From contig OZ024802.1 of assembly GCA_964017045.1 (NCBI GenBank), forward strand, positions 31,570,718 to 31,634,717: a stretch of DNA of 64,000 bases, read 5' to 3'. The notes under the pieces are model-generated. The model saw only the letters and a list, made by a program, of their open reading frames with translations, was not told the DNA's origin and did no database searches. Positions 55,065-64,000 of this stretch are shown in pieces. This DNA comes from Omphiscola glabra (lineage: Eukaryota > Mollusca > Gastropoda > Lymnaeidae). Positions within the stretch are counted from its first letter, which is position 1. Each line of letters begins with the position of its first letter. A program made the translations under genes and the position numbers.

Positions 55065-55465
55065 CACAGAATGCAACTGTATACGTTTCGGCAAATGTCT
55101 TCATCAATACAATAACAAAAAAAAATCATATATATATCCTACCTAAAAGGGACAGAAAACATTGAGAATGGGCTCAAGTCCCTGACAAAAACAAAGCTTA
55201 GAAGAACTGAAAGTAAGTGGGTGGAAATCAAATGTAATAACCCAACAGGGAAAATACAGTGCAGCTATGTAAAATTGTGAATTTCGTTTATACTGTTTGG
55301 AGTCAACGTACCAAATCTTGTTATTAATTTATGCTCCATATAAATTCTATCGGGTGAATTACTTACATAAAATATACTAATAACTCCAATGTGTAATATA
55401 CGTGTTTGATAGTTTGTTTTAAAACTATGACTTAAATAGCAGATATTACATTTAGGTTGCAAGAT
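55065..55465 (-). pseudogene. Possible Penelope-like retroelement 3' fragment
   Basis: The - frame ends in RILHIGVISIFYVSN, RIYMEHKLITRFGTL and a stop near 55265, resembling the end of Penelope-like proteins. Downstream is TGATGAAGACATTTGCCGAA plus ACG, the motif often near their termini. The reverse transcriptase core is absent. Confidence 0.45.
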
Positions 55466-55484
55466 CAGTGCTAAAACGGAAGTG

Positions 55485-55718
55485 GTAATAAGTCAGTAGT
55501 AAGGGAATAGGGGTAATCAGAGAGTATGTGGTAAAGAAATAGTGATAATCAGAGAGTCAGTGGTAAGGAAATAGTGGTAATCATAGAGTCATTGGTAAAG
55601 AAATAGTGGTAATCAGAGAGTCAGAGGTAAGCAAATAATGGTAATCATAGAGTCAGTGGTAAAGAAATAGTGGTAATCAGAGAGTCAGATGTAAGCAAAT
55701 AGTGGTAATCAGATAGTT
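55485..55718. repeat. Minisatellite, about 31-bp unit
   Basis: Seven copies of AAATAGTGGTAATCAGAGAG plus TCAGTGGTAAG. Confidence 0.93.
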
Positions 55719-55894
55719 ATTAAACTAAGTATCGCAATTTTCAACCCCCCCCCCGCCCAAAAGCCCCCACTATCGGGCCACGAAGCGGCACGTTGAAGGT
55801 ACCCTTCAGCTTCAGCTTGGACAGCCTACAATAGCAACAACAAAATAAGACTGATACATCATGTTCAAGTTCACTTTGTTTGTTCTTGTCTTAG

Positions 55895-58800
55895 ATCGGC
55901 CTGTTCTTAATGGGGGCCATCAACAACCTGCCCTACGTCATCGTCAACTCGGCTGCCAACACGATTGCGGACAGGTAAAGTCGATTTCCGGAAATGTGTA
56001 CGAAAGAAATTTTTCGGACGAAAATTTGTTCGAACAAAGGTTTATTCAAAGTAAAAATATTAGGTTTATCTAAAAGTCTCTCTCGCACCTTCCCTTAAAA
56101 TACATTAGTTTCAAATAAAGTTTTAAAATCTCCGTTTAACAAATTTAATTTTGAACAGACTTCCGGGCGAACAATTTTCCGTTGGACTAATTTCTTTCGA
56201 GCAAATTTCCGGTTACGGGTAAATTTTGTTAATTTTGTTCTTGGCATGAACTCTGTCTGATTGGTTGAAACGTCATTCGGGTCAAATTTTTAAGCAGATC
56301 TATACTTTTTTAAAACTGTGACATTTTGCAGCTGTAGTCATAACGTGGATGATTTTCACCTGTTAAATTTTGTCGTAGATAAATGCCCACATTAACCTTG
56401 TTCTCACCGTCCTAATCTACAGGTTTGGTGAGAGCGATTTGGTCGGAGTCGTGTTCGGTGCTAACGTGGCCCTGTCTGTCTTTGTCAAATGTAAGACAAA
56501 CAATGAAGTCTGCTTCCAATAAGATTGTATTACCGTTGCTCTCTCATCAAAAAAAAAAAAAAAATTAACAAAAACGTTACTCTTAAAACAAAAAGATATA
56601 CGGAAATACTTGAACAGTTGCATAACAGCTCACTTTTAAACACATATTTCACAGTCTCACTTTTAAACACATATTTCACTGTCTCACTTTTAAACACATA
56701 TTTCACTGTCTCACTTTTAAACAAATATTTCACTTTCTCACTTTTGAGGTTGGTGTCACCCGGTTCGCTCCACCCCCACCCCGGTGACGCCACTATTACC
56801 CCACACTGTATTTTATATGATTTATTATTATTTGAAACTGGAGATAATGTTTAATATAGATTTTTTAAAGTTACTATAAATAAACTGCGTGCTGTGCCCC
56901 AACTCTCTAAGACTAATCCATCTCAGAATAATCCATCTCAGACTGATCCATCTCAGACTGATCCATCTCAGACTAATCCATGTCAGACTGATCCATCTCA
57001 GACTAATCCATGTCAGACTGATCCATCTCAGACTAATCCATCTCAGACTGATCCATCTCAAACTAATCCATCTCAGACTAATCCATCTCAGGCTGATCCA
57101 TCTTCAGACTAATCTATCTTAGACTGATCCATCTTAGAGTAATCCATCTCAAACTAATCCATCTCAGACTAATCCATCTCAGGCTGATCCATCTTCAGGC
57201 TAATCTATCTTAGACTGATCCATCTTAGAGTAATCCATCTCAAACAAATGACTGGTACCAGCTAACGGTTTCCTTTGTTTCACTTGTACAGCTCTGAACA
57301 CCTTCGTGCTGCTCAATGCGTCCTACTCACTGCGGTTCATCGCCAATGGATTGATCATGCTCACGGGCAAGGCATTTACTTCAGTGACCCAAACAATCTT
57401 ACAGTTTCGTTTGAACTAGTTAAATACGAAAAAAGGGGGTGGGGGTAATAGTTAACTTTATTGTCTAATTATTTGACCATTTAGTGTATAGAGTATTTCG
57501 TTTTTATGTCAAGATAAATTATATGCCTAAGATACAATATAGTCTATAGATATTTTAAAACTAACGATTTCGCATGGAGCCTTGTTCTAAATTAAACTCC
57601 TCCAATTACTTGAGCCAGTTTCCTCCGTAAGGTACCTGGGTGTTACCATTCAATGAGAGGTCCCCTGGGACGAGCATATTAACAATGTGTGCAACCAGGT
57701 GAACAAGACCCTGGGGTTCTTAAGGCGTAATCTAAAGATCAGCAACTCCAATGTGAAAGAAAGAGCCTATAAAGCCTTTGTCCGGCCGTTTTTAGATTAT
57801 GCATCTTCGGTCTGGGACCCATTCACCCAGAAGAGCATCGACAAAATGAAGGCAGTACAGCGACGGGCAACACGCTTTGTCCTGAACAGCTACAGGAACA
57901 CCTCTAGTGTTGGCAGCATGCTGGAAACACTGGGCTGGTCACTATTGGAGGAACGACGACGACTATCCAGGCTCTCCATGATTTACAAGATAAATAATGG
58001 ACTAGTCCACTGCTCTGGCATTAAACAGAAACTCGTCCCTCTCCCCCATAGACAGCAACGAGGCCATGACAGGCAGTTCCGGCTCATACCAGCGAGAAGC
58101 CAGTATAGGAGCTGCTCATTCCTGCCAAAGACAATCAGGGACTGGAACAACCTTTCAAAAGGAACAGTTGAGGCGACAACACTTGACTCATTTGCGTCTA
58201 TTGCCTCAGGCCTTCCAACCCCTAGTGTATGATACCCTGACTAAGTAGCTCTTGCAACCAATGAAATATCCTCATCCACACCATGCACAGAGACATTGCA
58301 AATTCCATCTACATTCATAGGAGCCATAATGATCAATAAATTGATCGTGGGCCCTTAATATATAGAAGAAGAAGAAGAGGCATTGACAATGATGTCTCTG
58401 ATTTCCATGCCATCAAAACCTTCAATGTCAACACTAAATTATAAAATTGCTATTGAGGGGGGGGGGGTGTGGGGTGGGGGGAAAGCCGAAACTAAAATAT
58501 TGAAATGGGTGGCCTCTATCAGCTGAACATCAGCATTTAATAAGTTGACCCTGGCCTTATTTAGTCTTTATGATCACTGAAGCCAGGGTTTCCCAACCTT
58601 TCCTAAGTCTTGCAAACCTTAAAAACTGTCTCTGCTTAATACATAAATTAAATGTTAATTAATATTTGTTTATAAAGTATATCAATACTTATAGGCCTCT
58701 CTCCAAAGTCAATGGCTCCTCTGTTGTTATAATCACTTTTCCTGGCACCCCCTGAAATAAAACTTCGCACCCCGCTTGGGTTACGGTCAACCCTGGTTGG

Positions 58801-61309
58801 GAAAATCATGATTATTTAGGGTTATCGATCACTCTTAAAATGGAGAAAAATCTAGAATTGTTTGTGAAACTTTTTTTTTTTTTTTTTAAACCTGTTATTT
58901 AAAACGTTTGAATAAACAAATTTAATATTTATATATTGATAATGTTCTAATTTTATTTTCTCTCCTGAAAGGACTTTTCGGCATCGCTTACGCTTTCAAT
59001 TTTGGATTTGCCATCGCTTGCATAGTGAGTTTTTAAAAATGTTCGGTCTCAATAGGATTTGTCTTGTCAATCATTGAAAAAACAGATTTATTTAAATACG
59101 ATGTGGTCACACTCACTGGAGTTAGGGCCTCTGATATTTAAGGGTGTAAAGGTTGTGGTGTCGATTAATTTACTAGAAAGTAGCTTAAACTGCATTGAAC
59201 AGCCAAACGGAGAAAACTGAAAAGTGACAGGGGGTCTCAAAAAGTACCGCGATGGCACTGTGTGATATACGTTATGTTTAAGATGCATGTCATTGTTACG
59301 TTTGTGGTATCTGTTATATGTATGATTACGGTTATTAATCGTTCGTGTAATATTTATGATATATGCTTTGTTTATGATATACGTTATGTTTATGACATAA
59401 GTTATGTTCATAATATATGTTATGTTTATGTTTCAGGCCGTGGTTGGATCAAGTTCTGCTTTTGGGGAAAAGTGAGTTTTGGTCATGTGAGCTGTTCACA
59501 ATTTTCACATAACGATAACAAGATTACTCCTTTTTATATATTTATTTCTTTTTATTTTATGTTTGGTTGTTACAGGAGACAATATTACATTGAAAATCTG
59601 GGTCATGAAAACGTAGCTCTTTTCCCTAAAGGACGTTATGATTCTTGCCTGTGTTTGGCATATGATGTAAAAACATGATATATCACGGGATGAAAACACA
59701 AAAAACTAGAGGACTAAATAGTTGTCTATATTCTGAGGATGTGGGTTGACAGTTTGGGCGACGTAAAATCCAGATTTGGGAGTCATAAGAGTCATTGGGC
59801 TATCCACTCCTTCGACTCTGTTATGGGCTCCAATCACTGCCTCATCGGACTTAAATGTGCCCGTTGTATGATTGTCACGGTCAGATGACGTGATGTTGGT
59901 CTGCTGTGTGAGGTCGTGATGTTATGTGATTTTTTTGGAGACAGGAGTGCATTTATATTTTTGGACAAGGAGTTACTATTTTTCCGCTAGAGGTGCTGCT
60001 CCTATATATACAAAAGGTTCAAAACTCAGCTGCTAGGCTAGTTTTAAAGGCAAAAAAACGTGATCACGTCACACCACTACTTCATTCACTTCATTGGCTA
60101 CCTGTACAAGCACGGATTGACTATAAACTCTCTGTTCTCTGCCACAACTTTTTCTCGAATTTCTGCCCTTCCTATCTAACCGAACTTCTCTCTGTCTATT
60201 TACCCCTTCTTCGCTCCTCCGCAGACGGGCGTATTCTTTCTGTCACCAAGACTCGCACAAAAACATACGGTGAAAGATCTTTCTCTTACTGTGCCCCCAA
60301 ACAATGGAATTCTCTTCCACTACACATCCGAAATATATCAACTATCACAGCCTTCAAAACTGCACTCAAAACACATCTCTTTAAACTCTACTACCCCGAC
60401 TGATTCCCCACATCTCACCGATAAACGCTGCTGCTGGCCGCCGTCCATGGCTTGTCATGTAAAATTTCTGGTGTGGATGAGGTGAATATGCATTAGATTT
60501 TGTTTTGTTTTTATACATCTGTTCTTTATTATATATATGTATTTTATGTTAATATCACCATTATGTCTCTTTTTTAATATTTGTATGTACAGCGCGGTGA
60601 GCCTAGCCCTAGGCTGGGGTACCTTGTATGTACAGCGCGGTGAGCCTAGCCCTAGGCTGGGGTGCCTTGTATGTACAGCGCGGTGAGCCTAGCCCTAGGC
60701 TGGGGTACCTTGTATGTACAGCGCGGTGAGCCTAGCCCTAGGCTGGGGTACCTTGTATGTACAGCGCGGTGAGCCTAGCCCTAGGCTGGGGTACCACACT
60801 ATATAAGACAACAAATAATAATAATAATAATATTGTGTGATAGAATGTGTAGGACTTTCGGATAGGTCCGTTTCATTACGAACAGACGCGACTATTTCTT
60901 ATTCATTTTCAACTGTCAGGTGTGGGAAGCCAGTAACTAAGTACACCTGAAACTTTCGATCACATTTTGTCATTAGAATCATACAACACGTCAGTTCTGC
61001 AAGGGCTCAGAGGACAGAAGTTTTTGACGGCGCGATTGTTTCGGTGGCCACAACGAAGTGGGGCCCAAACTATAGACACAACTTTCCATTCGCCACAAGT
61101 ATCCACACCTGAAGGGACAAACAAGTAAGAGGGGGTCAATTTTCGTAATTTGTAATTGTTTCACGGTTGAATGGTTTAATACTGTGTTTGAATTTCTTCT
61201 AGCGTGACCTTGGGCTTCTTGTCATGGTTCCCGAGTTCAATGGTCAACGCCTGGTCAAGTGGTACAGGAATGGCAGGTCTGCTGGGGGCATCTCTGTTCA
61301 TCATATTCG
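55895..61309 (+). CDS. cln3-like: CLN3/battenin-like lysosomal membrane protein, partial (six exons)
   Basis: Six exons join in frame: 55895-55974, 56423-56490, 57292-57366, 58972-59024, 59437-59471 and 61203-61309. Together they code about 138 residues. Signatures of the CLN3 family (transporter-like protein of lysosomal membranes, linked in human to Batten disease): GAINNLPYVIVNSAA, like GLCNNFSYVVMLSAA of human CLN3; SSSAFGENVTLGFLSWFP, like the SSGLGEVTFLSL region; AWSSGTGMAGLLGA, like SWWSSGTGGAGLLGA. Splice sites are GT-AG except intron 3, which begins GC. The first exon here starts at an acceptor, so the N-terminus lies upstream and was not found. Human CLN3 continues well past the GLLGA motif; the rest is either beyond the window or missing. 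Introns host a LINE, arrays and a MITE. Confidence 0.85.
56425..56490 (+). other. Second CLN3-like exon, phase note
   Basis: Bounded by CTACAG and GTAAGA. It reads FGESDLVGVVFGANVALSVF with one base in each split codon; this phase links cleanly to both neighbours, which supports the exon model. Confidence 0.8.
56618..56748. repeat. Minisatellite in intron 2, 26-bp unit
   Basis: Four to five copies of TCACTTTTAAACACATATTT plus CACTG. Confidence 0.93.
56908..57247. repeat. Minisatellite in intron 2, 15-bp unit
   Basis: About 22 copies of CAGACTGATCCATCT and CAGACTAATCCATCT. A block at 57085-57165 (with TCTTCAGACTAATC) is repeated at 57170-57245, so multi-unit duplication occurred. It ends 50 bp from exon 3. 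Confidence 0.95.
57367..57372 (+). promoter_or_regulatory. GC-type splice donor of the CLN3-like gene
   Basis: Exon 3 ends CTCACGG and the intron begins GCAAGG. The neighbouring acceptor at 58970-58971 restores GLFGIAY in frame, and no GT donor nearby does so. GC-AG introns with strong flanking consensus are a known minor class. Confidence 0.75.
57590..58457 (+). pseudogene. LINE fragment in CLN3-like intron 3
   Basis: The + frame at 57687-58232 reads NKTLGFLRRNLKISN, RPFLDYASSVWDPFTQ, MKAVQRRATRFVLNSYRN and TTLDSFASIASGLPTPSV, the thumb and C-terminal region of a non-LTR reverse transcriptase. A short upstream part (RYLGVTI, then a stop) shows decay. The 3' UTR CTTAATATATAGAAGAAGAA is shared with 41788-42268. 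Inserted in sense with the host gene. Confidence 0.88.
58584..58816. mobile_element. Possible short hAT-like element in intron 3
   Basis: It starts CAGGGTTTCCCAACC and ends CCTGGTTGGGAAAATCATG, an imperfect inverted pair in the hAT style. I could not find an 8-bp duplication, so this is tentative. Confidence 0.4.
59993..60840 (+). pseudogene. CR1/L2-like LINE 3' fragment in CLN3-like intron 5
   Basis: The frame 59993-60403 reads VQNSAARLVLKAKKRDHVTP, LHWLPVQARIDYKLSVLCHN, RTKTYGERSFSYCAPKQWNS and AFKTALKTHLFKLY before its stop: the C-terminal end of a CR1/L2 reverse transcriptase. The 3' UTR ends in an (AATAAT)n tail at about 60822-60840. The 3' hairpin unit is amplified (see next entry). 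Confidence 0.88.
60585..60797. repeat. Tandem amplification of a LINE 3' hairpin, 43-bp unit
   Basis: Five copies of TGTATGTACAGCGCGGTGAG plus CCTAGCCCTAGGCTGGGGTA. AGCCTAG-CC-CTAGGCT is a perfect 7-bp stem with a 2-nt loop, so five hairpins stand just before the LINE tail. Confidence 0.92.
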
Positions 61310-61452
61310 GTGAGTATATTCAGTCAAGCGGTACAGGAATGGCAGGTCTGCTCGGGGCATCTCTGTTCATTATATTTGGTGAGTAGATTCAGTCAAGTGG
61401 TACAGGAATGGCAGTTCTGCTGGGGGCATCTCTGTTCATTATATTTGGTGAG
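61255..61452 (+). repeat. Exon 6 end triplicated with its splice donor, 69-bp unit
   Basis: The coding end of exon 6 (TCAAGTGGTACAGGAATGGC onward, through the GTGAGT donor) occurs at 61255, 61324 and 61393. Copies 2 and 3 are each preceded by ATTCAG, a possible acceptor, and keep GTGAGT. Without splicing the second copy stays in frame (IQSSGTGMAGLLGA) and ends in TAG. As separate cassette exons they would be 55 bp and would shift frame. Confidence 0.92.
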
Positions 61453-61520
61453 TAGATTCAGATATATCCAAAGAAATAGTGTAACCGCCACGCATACACA
61501 CCTTTTTTCAAAGTAAATTA

Positions 61521-61909
61521 ATGGACTAAGATGAGTCGATTGTTTTGTCACGTGATAAGCGTAAGTATGAGTAAGACTTCCGGTAGGCTGTCTGCAACAC
61601 TCTAGTCGCTCACAAATTTTTCTTCAAACAACTTTCTTCCTTTAATCATAACTGAATTATAATTATTGTCCCATTAATGAATGTCATTTAAAGAAACGCG
61701 TGTTTTCTAGAATATTTTGAAAAGTAAAATTTTTAATTAACACTGGTGAAGCGCTGATGGAGACAAACATTGTGCTTTAAAATTAATGATAATGGCAATC
61801 GCTGATCAGCTATTATCTGTTGTTATGTGTTGTTATGTGTAGCAGAAAGCCTACCAATGGCTGGTACGTATCACGTGACAAAACAAGGAAGTGACTCATC
61901 GTAGTCCAT
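61521..61909. mobile_element. Mariner-like MITE family B, copy 2
   Basis: 389 bp from ATGGACTAAGAT to ATCGTAGTCCAT with TA on both sides (61519-61520 and 61910-61911). Collinear with 5289-5673. It sits just downstream of the triplicated exon. Confidence 0.9.
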
Positions 61910-62057
61910 TAGACACAAGCTATTCGTGTCCATAAAACGATCAACGATCAGCTTTTGTAATCATCATGCACGACAACAATGTAAACGTCTCGGAAAATGA
62001 GTTAATCAGTACCAAAATAATTTAAGAAATCATATAATAATAAATAAACTGTACATA

Positions 62058-62413
62058 AGATGTCTATACTCGTAAGATGTCTATACTCGTAAGATGTCTA
62101 TACTCGTAAGATGTCTATATTCGTAAGATGTCTATACTCGTAAGATGTCTATACTCGTAAGATGTCTATACTCGTAAGATGTCTATACTCGTAAGATGTC
62201 TATACTCATAAGATGTCTACACTCGTAAGATGTCTATACTCGTAAGATGTCTATACTCGTCAGATGTCTATACTCGTAAGATGTCTATACTCGTCAGATG
62301 TTTATACTCGTAAGATGTCCATACTCGTAAGATGTCTATACTCGTAAGATGTCTATACTCGTAAGATGTCTATACTCGTAAGATGTCTATACTCGTCAGA
62401 TGTCTATACTCGT
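62058..62413. repeat. Minisatellite, 17-bp unit
   Basis: About 21 copies of AAGATGTCTATACTCGT with few variants (CAGATG). Confidence 0.97.
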
Positions 62414-62665
62414 CTCCTTCCTGAAAATGAGAAATAAAAAAAGAATGAGGGCGCGAATCCCCGACAAAGTACCCCCCCCCCCAAAACCCCGTTTTTTCCC
62501 CACTTGGCAGATGTTGTTTGTTTAAATCCGAACCTAATGTGTTTTCTAATAAATTCCTTACAATATTAAGGTTCAGGTCATGAATTATATTTATTTCAGT
62601 ATTTACTCGACCTTGACTTTGTAAAGCAGTTCTTAATAAATGGCTTAAGATTTTACCTACGACGT
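62414..62665. other. Intron or intergenic, nothing recognised
   Basis: A C run at 62471-62481 and no supported frame. Confidence 0.3.
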
Positions 62666-62667
62666 TT

Positions 62668-62762
62668 TTCACTATGACTGTATTCACTATGACTGTATTC
62701 ACTATGACTTTATTCACTATGACTGTATTCACTATGACTGTATTCACTATGACTGTATTCGC
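62668..62762. repeat. Minisatellite, 15-bp unit
   Basis: Six copies of CACTATGACTGTATT. Confidence 0.95.
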
Positions 62763-62905
62763 TCCTATAATGTTATCAATATGATGTTAACTTCCATTAC
62801 GTAGCGCACTGCGGGCACTTTATTAACCTACTATACGTGTTCAGAATTTATTTCGTGAAACAATTGGCCACACAACTTCATTGCTCGTTTCTTCATTTTG
62901 AACAG

Positions 62906-62960
62906 GCTGTTCCGTCGGTCATGGTGGCGACAAGACATCCAAACTACAGAATCTCAACAA
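62906..62960 (+). CDS. Possible exon, 55 bp, gene unknown
   Basis: Bounded by TTTTGAACAG and GTAAGAAG. Joined to exon 6 it stays open (GCSVGHGGDKTSKLQN), but joining it to the exon at 63023 leads to an early stop at 63104. It may be skipped, alternative or not an exon. Confidence 0.3.
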
Positions 62961-63022
62961 GTAAGAAGAAACTCTTCTGTACAGCACGGCATTTATAAGT
63001 TGTACGACTTTGATATCTACAG

Positions 63023-63192
63023 ACTCTATATTGGGCGGGTACGCACTCCCGTGCGCCCCACACCCCCACTTCCGTGTGGTCACCAATGTATTCTCCTACC
63101 GTAAAACGACACCGGGGTGTGACATCACCACTTCCAACAACTTGAGGCTGACGGAGGGGACGATCAAAGAGTCCGCACTGGACTCTGTTTAA
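63023..63192 (+). CDS. Possible terminal exon of the CLN3-like gene
   Basis: Follows the acceptor TATCTACAG. The phase fits exon 6 directly (last base G plus AC), giving an open frame GGYALPCAPHPHFRVVTNVF and NLRLTEGTIKESALDSV before TAA. Codon use is coding-like (AAC AAC TTG AGG CTG ACG GAG). It does not resemble the second half of known CLN3 proteins, so it would give a truncated or divergent C-terminus, or belong to another gene. AATAAA follows at 63228. Confidence 0.4.
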
Positions 63193-63227
63193 TAAAAAAA
63201 ATACTTTGTGACCAGTAGCTAGGCAAA

Positions 63228-63233
63228 AATAAA
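63228..63233 (+). terminator. Polyadenylation signal
   Basis: AATAAA about 36 bp after the TAA of the possible terminal exon; supports a transcript end here. Confidence 0.45.
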
Positions 63234-63630
63234 ACCTTTCACCTTGTAACAGTGTGCAGCTACTGCACTGTAATAGAAGATAAATCGGCTTGAGGAAGAA
63301 TGCGAATGACTTTAAAACTACCCAAAAATCTTGTGAGAGAGAAATTCTCATTAGTGTTTCCATTCAGTAAAGTAATTTCTCGCGTGTTTAAATTTGTTTC
63401 GCAGCTTTGCTCTCGTCTCGCCATTTTCTTACTCTTACTTTAGTATGTTCAGTTCATACGATGAACATTTCGTTAAATATATGTTTAATAACATTACTTA
63501 GTTAAACAAAATAATGCATTCAAGAAGAAATGTGAAGATAATTTGATGAAAATTTGATGAAAATTTTAAGAAAATTTGATGAAAATTTGATGAAAATTTG
63601 ATCGTGTGAACTAAGCATTTCTTGCGAAAA
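63234..63630. other. Intergenic, short repeats only
   Basis: Five short copies of GAAAATTTGAT-like sequence at 63545-63602. No gene. Confidence 0.4.
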
Positions 63631-63636
63631 GGCTTA

Positions 63637-64000
63637 GTTGTGAAGAGCCATCTTGGTGACTGTTCTATGACTACCATCATAGGCATGCCATCTTTGTAAC
63701 TGTTCTCTGACTACCATCACCGTTAATGCCATCTTTGTGACTGTTCTCTTACTACCATCACAGGTATGCCATCTTTGTGACTGTTCTCTGACTACCATCA
63801 CAGGTATGCTGTCTTGTTGACTGCTCTGACTATTCTCTGACTACCATCACAGGTATGCCATCTTGGTGACTGTTCTATCTCTACCATCACATGTATGCCA
63901 TCTTGTTTGACTGCTCTGACTGTTCTATGACTACCATCACAGATATGCCATCTTGGTGACTGTTCTGTGACTACCATCACAGGTATGGCATCTTGTTGAC
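63637..64000. repeat. Minisatellite running off the window, about 40-bp unit
   Basis: Eight to nine copies of CTACCATCACAGGTATGCCA plus TCTTGGTGACTGTTCTCTGA. Units of about 54 bp carry an extra CTGCTCTGACTG. The right end of the array is outside the window. Confidence 0.95.

Noticed and set aside
55861..56073. 70-codon + frame overlapping the first CLN3-like exon
   Set aside because: Wrong frame; the exon frame next to it matches CLN3 and fits the splice phases.
58066..58248. 60-codon frame duplicated at 42001-42183 on the other strand
   Set aside because: Alternative frame of the LINE reverse transcriptase tail present in two LINE copies.

Overview
This is eukaryotic, repeat-rich animal DNA. 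Genes are either single-exon receptors or finely split GT-AG genes, and there are many LINE 3' ends, hAT and mariner-type MITEs and over 40 minisatellite arrays. The receptor family (expanded rhodopsin-like receptors of the kind called chemosensory in sea slugs and snails), the LINE types and two copies of the horizontally transferred SPIN-type hAT element all suggest a gastropod mollusc, probably a heterobranch or pulmonate snail. The species assignment is inference. I found no CRISPR, operon or prokaryotic feature and no tRNA or rRNA gene.

Layout. Six intact seven-transmembrane receptor genes form a dispersed tandem cluster across the first 47 kb: 76-1134 (+), then 6998-8122, 17034-18047, 32525-33538, 38247-39320 and 45900-47015 (all -). 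A 209-bp fragment of the last one sits inside a LINE at 42564-42772. Between the genes lie minisatellites with units from 10 to about 50 bp, MITEs and transposon fossils. The fossils include ZBED5-like and GTF2IRD2-like hAT transposases, CR1/L2-, RTE- and jockey-type LINE ends, Penelope-like fragments and a solo LTR. From about 55.9 to 63.2 kb a second kind of gene appears: at least six short exons of a CLN3/battenin-like lysosomal membrane protein. Its introns carry a LINE, minisatellites and a mariner-like MITE.

Relations between parts. The six receptors are paralogues. Two of them (17034 and 32525) are the same length, align without gaps and also share about 1 kb of upstream flank. Two others (6998 and 45900) share a 3' splice site just before the receptor body. 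A 36-bp minisatellite that starts at the receptor stop codons looks like a tandem amplification of the receptor C-terminal codons themselves. It flanks three of the six genes and also occurs as an orphan array at 22060-22350. A shared receptor upstream flank lies at about 24.0 kb, at nearly the spacing expected if a receptor gene between them had been lost.

The most interesting items are the receptor-tail minisatellite and the ghost locus it marks, the receptor fragment cleanly embedded in a LINE 3' end, the SPIN elements with perfect 8-bp target duplications, and the in-place triplication of a CLN3-like exon together with its splice donor. Many long open frames in the window are only translated minisatellites and were not called as genes.
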